Assembly (NCBI GenBank): GCA_963737015.1
Contig: CAVTQZ010000001.1
Coordinates: 2,542,001 to 2,606,000 of the forward strand
Length of the DNA stretch: 64,000 nt
Origin: CAVTQZ01 sp963737015
GTDB taxonomy: Bacteria > Actinomycetota > Acidimicrobiia > Acidimicrobiales > UBA8190
Direction: 5' to 3'
A program made the translations under genes and the position numbers. Of the stretch, positions 61,464-64,000 are shown one piece after another. The notes under the pieces were generated by a model. That model made no database searches. It was not told where the DNA came from and was given only the letters and a program-made list of their open reading frames with translations. Positions within the stretch are counted from its first letter, which is position 1; every line of letters starts with the position of its first letter.

Positions 61464-61483
61464 CCGAAGCAGAGCGGCTTCGG
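61464..61483 (-). terminator. Hairpin between rplA and rplJ
   Basis: CCGAAGC (61464-61470) pairs perfectly with GCTTCGG (61477-61483) over 6 nt, 27 nt downstream of the rplA stop. No T-run follows on the transcribed strand, so it may be a weak terminator, a processing site, or part of the rplJ leader. Confidence 0.4.
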
Positions 61484-61509
61484 CCAGGTGATGCTAGCCG
61501 AGGTGACCG

Positions 61510-62226
61510 CTAGGCCGGACGGGCCAGCTCCTCCACGTCCCTCGCCCGGGCGGGGTCGATTCGTATCCCGGGAGACATCGTCGTCGAAAGGGTGATCGAG
61601 CGCAGATAGCGGCCCTTCGCCGCTGCGGGCTTTGCGCGCATGAGCTCGTCGATCACGGCGTGGAGGTTCTCTAGGAGCTGCTCAGGCGTGAAGGAGATCT
61701 TGCCGATCGCCACGTGGACGTTTCCGACTTTGTCGGTCCTGTACTCGACGCGGCCACCTTTGAATTCTGTGACCGCCTTGGCGACATCGGTCGTGACCGT
61801 GCCCGTCTTCGGGTTCGGCATGAGGCCTCTGGGGCCGAGGGTACGACCGAGCTTTCCCACCTGGCCCATGAGCGCCGGTGTGGCGATCGCGACGTCGAAA
61901 TCCAAGAAGCCGCCCTCGACCCTCGCCACGAGATCGTCGGCACCGACGGCGTCGGCGCCGGCGTCGCGTGCGGCCGCGGCGTCCTCCCCGGCTGCGAAGA
62001 CGACGACTCTGGCGTTGCGCCCGGTCCCCGCCGGGAGAGTGAGCGTCCCGCGAACTATCTGATCGGCCTTGCGCGGGTCGACCCCGAGGCGGACCGCAAG
62101 CTCGACCGTCTCGTCGAACGAAGCCTTGGCGACACTCTTCAGGAGGTCCACGGCCTCGGTCGCCGCGTACAGGCGCTGACGGTCGAATTGCTCCAGTGCG
62201 GCTACGTATTTCTTCCCTTTGTGCAC
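61510..62226 (-). CDS. rplA: 50S ribosomal protein L1
   Basis: A 238-residue L1-stalk protein. KGKKYVAALEQFDRQRLY, RLGVDPRKADQIVRGTLTLP (quoted in part) and PNPKTGTVTTDVAKAV are canonical. The start is GTG at 62226, 18 nt after rplK. Confidence 0.97.
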   Translation of the reverse strand: MHKGKKYVAALEQFDRQRLYAATEAVDLLKSVAKASFDETVELAVRLGVDPRKADQIVRGTLTLPAGTGRNARVVVFAAGEDAAAARDAGADAVGADDLVARVEGGFLDFDVAIATPALMGQVGKLGRTLGPRGLMPNPKTGTVTTDVAKAVTEFKGGRVEYRTDKVGNVHVAIGKISFTPEQLLENLHAVIDELMRAKPAAAKGRYLRSITLSTTMSPGIRIDPARARDVEELARPA

Positions 62227-62244
62227 CTCAGTCCCTTCCGGATC

Positions 62245-62676
62245 TCAGCGGGCCACCGCTACGCCCATCGAACGGGCGGTGCCTTCCACCTGGAGCTTCG
62301 CCGATTCGAGGTTGTCGGTGTTCAGGTCGGGAAGTTTCACCTTGGCGATCTCCTCGACCTGCGCCGGGGTGATCGTGCCCGCCTGCTCCCTGCCGGTCGT
62401 GGACGAGCCCTTTTCGAGACCTGCCGCCTCTCTTATCAGGACGGGTGTGGGCGGGGTCTTCAAGACGAACGAGAAGGACCTGTCCTCGTAGATCGTGATC
62501 TCGACAGGGATGACCTGACCCCTCTGGTTCTCGGTCGCGGCGTTGTACTGGCGCACGAACTCCATCGTCTGAACCCCGTGGGGACCGAGCGCCGTGCCGA
62601 CCGGAGGCGCGGGGGTGGCCCCTCCGGCGGGCAGCTGGATCTTCACCACCGCCAACACCTTCTTCCTGGGAGGCAC
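62245..62676 (-). CDS. rplK: 50S ribosomal protein L11
   Basis: A 143-residue GTPase-centre protein. The Pro-rich N-terminal domain (IQLPAGGATPAPPVGTALGP) and the C-terminal rRNA-binding domain ending GTARSMGVAV are typical. The start is GTG at 62676, 24 nt after nusG. Confidence 0.96.
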   Translation of the reverse strand: MPPRKKVLAVVKIQLPAGGATPAPPVGTALGPHGVQTMEFVRQYNAATENQRGQVIPVEITIYEDRSFSFVLKTPPTPVLIREAAGLEKGSSTTGREQAGTITPAQVEEIAKVKLPDLNTDNLESAKLQVEGTARSMGVAVAR

Positions 62677-62700
62677 CTCAACTCCTTCCTGCGAGCTCTG

Positions 62701-63585
62701 TCACAGCTTCGCGACCTGGCTGAACTCGAGCTCCACCGGCGTCTCGCGGCCGAAGATGTTGACGAGCACCTTGAGCTTGAGCTGGTCTTCGTTTATCTCG
62801 TCGATCTGGCCCGAGAAGTCGGCGAAAGGACCCTCGCGCACACGGACGGTCTCGCCGACCTCGTACTCGAGTCGTGGCCTCGTCTTCTTCGCCGGCTCGG
62901 TCCCGCCTTCCGGCTTCACTTGCAGGATGCTCTCGACCTCGCGGCGCGACAAGGGAGTCGGCTTGGTTCCCGGACCCACGAAGCCCGTGACGCCCGGGGT
63001 GTTGCGGATCACCGACCAGGAGTCGTCGTCCAGGAAACACCGGGTGAGGAGGTAGCCGGGAAAGACCTTCTTCTGGACCACGACTTTCTTGCCGCCCTTG
63101 AACTCGACGACGTCCTCCATCGGGATGACGACCTCGAAGATCTCGTCCTCCATGTTCATCGACACGATTCGGCTCTCGAGGTTCGACTTCACCTTGTTCT
63201 CGTAGCCGGCATATGTGTGCACGACGTACCACTGGCCGGGGCGGTCATAGGGGCTCTCGAGCTGCGCCTCGGCTTCTTCTTCGAGCTCCTCGTCGAAGTC
63301 GTCGAAGCCGTCGCTCGTCGCGACAGACCCATCGGCCGTCGGCTCCTCGTCCAGAGCAGTCGCAGCTACGCCGAGCCCGTCACCGTTCGAGTCCGCTGCT
63401 GAGGTCGCCGGCTCGAGGAACGCCGCGAGGCCTTCGTCCGGCGAGACCGGGTCGTCGGCCTGTGCCTCCAGGGCCCCGGCGTCGGATCCGCCGCTCTGTG
63501 CCTCTGTCTGCTCGGTATCCGAGCCCACTTCCGGGCTGTCGTCGGACGCGGGTTCAGGCACCTCCGTATCGAAATCGCTCATCAC
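62701..63585 (-). CDS. nusG: Transcription termination/antitermination protein NusG
   Basis: A 294-residue elongation factor. A strongly acidic, low-complexity N-terminal region covers residues 1-114. The NGN domain starts at PGQWYVVHTYAGYENKV (117) and has VFPGYLLTRCFLDDDSW. The KOW domain is near 243-275 (GETVRVREGPFADFSGQIDE; quoted in part). Long acidic N-termini are known in actinobacterial NusG. The start is at 63585 (GTG) or 63582 (ATG). It lies 7 nt after secE. Confidence 0.96.
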   Translation of the reverse strand: MMSDFDTEVPEPASDDSPEVGSDTEQTEAQSGGSDAGALEAQADDPVSPDEGLAAFLEPATSAADSNGDGLGVAATALDEEPTADGSVATSDGFDDFDEELEEEAEAQLESPYDRPGQWYVVHTYAGYENKVKSNLESRIVSMNMEDEIFEVVIPMEDVVEFKGGKKVVVQKKVFPGYLLTRCFLDDDSWSVIRNTPGVTGFVGPGTKPTPLSRREVESILQVKPEGGTEPAKKTRPRLEYEVGETVRVREGPFADFSGQIDEINEDQLKLKVLVNIFGRETPVELEFSQVAKL

Positions 63586-63592
63586 CGGTGGC

Positions 63593-63901
63593 TCACGACT
63601 TGAACAGGAAGATCACTGCGTGGGAGAAGGCGTAGTTCAGGACGAAGATCAGGCAGACGAGCAGGACCAACGTGATGAACACGACGCTCGCCGAGTTGGC
63701 GACCTCGGCCCTGGTGGGCCATGCGACCTGCCTCAGCTCCGACCGCACCTCGCGTGAGAACTCGACGACGCGACCGGGAACCGACATCTGGGGCTTCGCC
63801 TGGGGCCGGGCTGCAGGCTGAACCGGGCGGCGGGTCGAGGGAGAGCCATCGGCCTCCACCTGGCCCTGGCGCTGCATCATGCGCTTCATCTCACGGTTCA
63901 C
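63593..63901 (-). CDS. secE: Protein translocase subunit SecE
   Basis: A 102-residue translocon subunit. A polar, Pro-rich N-terminus is followed by the amphipathic EFSREVRSELRQVAWPTRAE, with the conserved VAWPTR, and a single transmembrane helix at about residues 72-93. The start is GTG at 63901. The secE-nusG-rplK order, preceded by tRNA-Trp, is standard. Confidence 0.96.
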   Translation of the reverse strand: MNREMKRMMQRQGQVEADGSPSTRRPVQPAARPQAKPQMSVPGRVVEFSREVRSELRQVAWPTRAEVANSASVVFITLVLLVCLIFVLNYAFSHAVIFLFKS

Positions 63902-63954
63902 GGCTGCCTACCTACCTACGCCTCTCGACTTCACGTCCCTCGACATCCTGATTG

Positions 63955-64000
63955 CAGGGCAGGAGGGACTCGAACCCCCAACCGCCGGTTTTGGAGACCG
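63955..64000 (-). tRNA. tRNA-Trp (anticodon CCA), cut by the window end
   Basis: The 3' half of a tRNA on the minus strand. The anticodon arm CCGGT-CTCCAAA-ACCGG gives anticodon CCA. The T-arm has GGTTCGAGTCC, and the acceptor strand CTGCCCT (63962-63956) is followed by discriminator G at 63955. CCA is not encoded. The 5' half lies beyond 64000. tRNA-Trp ahead of secE is a common arrangement. Confidence 0.93.

Noticed and set aside
61714..63402. A 562-codon plus-strand frame opposite rplA, rplK and nusG
   Set aside because: Same reason: antisense to three canonical genes with normal spacing.

Overview
This window is a high-GC bacterial chromosome segment, almost all coded on the minus strand, that looks actinobacterial. 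Supporting signs are a GuaB3-family IMP dehydrogenase paralogue, an F420-type luciferase-like oxidoreductase, the rimO-pgsA-cinA cluster, a CIRCE element ahead of groES-groEL, and frequent GTG starts with 4-nt or 1-nt gene overlaps. The repeat-bearing NlpC/P60 protein (GYW-SDGG-FSFGD repeats) is of a type common in Acidimicrobiia. I therefore favour an Acidimicrobiia-like organism, but this rests on family knowledge and no search was run.

Layout. Positions 1-9.5 kb are a mixed accessory/housekeeping edge: a cytochrome P450 cut by the window start with a divergent TetR regulator; a head-to-head 2H phosphoesterase and macrodomain pair; cinA-pgsA-rimO; tRNA-Ser(GCT); a secreted NlpC/P60 hydrolase; an F420-type oxidoreductase and a methyltransferase. 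Positions 9.4-15.3 kb hold pcrA/uvrD, guaA, guaB3 and a Nudix hydrolase. Positions 15.4-28.5 kb are a tightly overlapped operon: glmM-glmS-acpS-nnrE/D-alr-hydrolase-udg-tsaE-tsaB-rimI-tsaD, followed by groES-groEL under CIRCE. Positions 28.5-63.9 kb are one long ribosomal/transcription supercluster read right to left: tRNA-Trp, secE-nusG, rplK-rplA, rplJ-rplL, rpoB-rpoC, rpsL-rpsG-fusA-tuf, the S10, spc and alpha operons (rpsJ to rplQ), then truA and rplM-rpsI. It joins gene expression, protein export (secE, secY), nucleotide supply (adk, guaA, guaB3), wall precursor synthesis (glmM, glmS, alr) and tRNA t6A modification (tsaB, tsaD, tsaE).

Three things stand out. First, three genes have no usable ATG/GTG/TTG start, or lose conserved residues if one is used, and instead fit a CTG start: infA (IF-1), guaA and the methyltransferase next to pcrA. 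Second, the roughly 300-nt gap between rpsJ and rplC holds six consecutive hairpins, the first followed by a T-rich run, and looks like an undescribed leader or attenuator. Third, there are four single-base frame disruptions in essential or near-essential genes: tsaB, the rplV tail, and rpoB twice. Each is restored by changing one base in a short homopolymer, and the restored genes have whole-codon lengths. Indel errors in the assembly are the simplest explanation. The ribosomal proteins also carry long low-complexity tails: acidic on L22 and L29, a Lys-Ala-Thr repeat on L4, and an acidic N-terminus on NusG.
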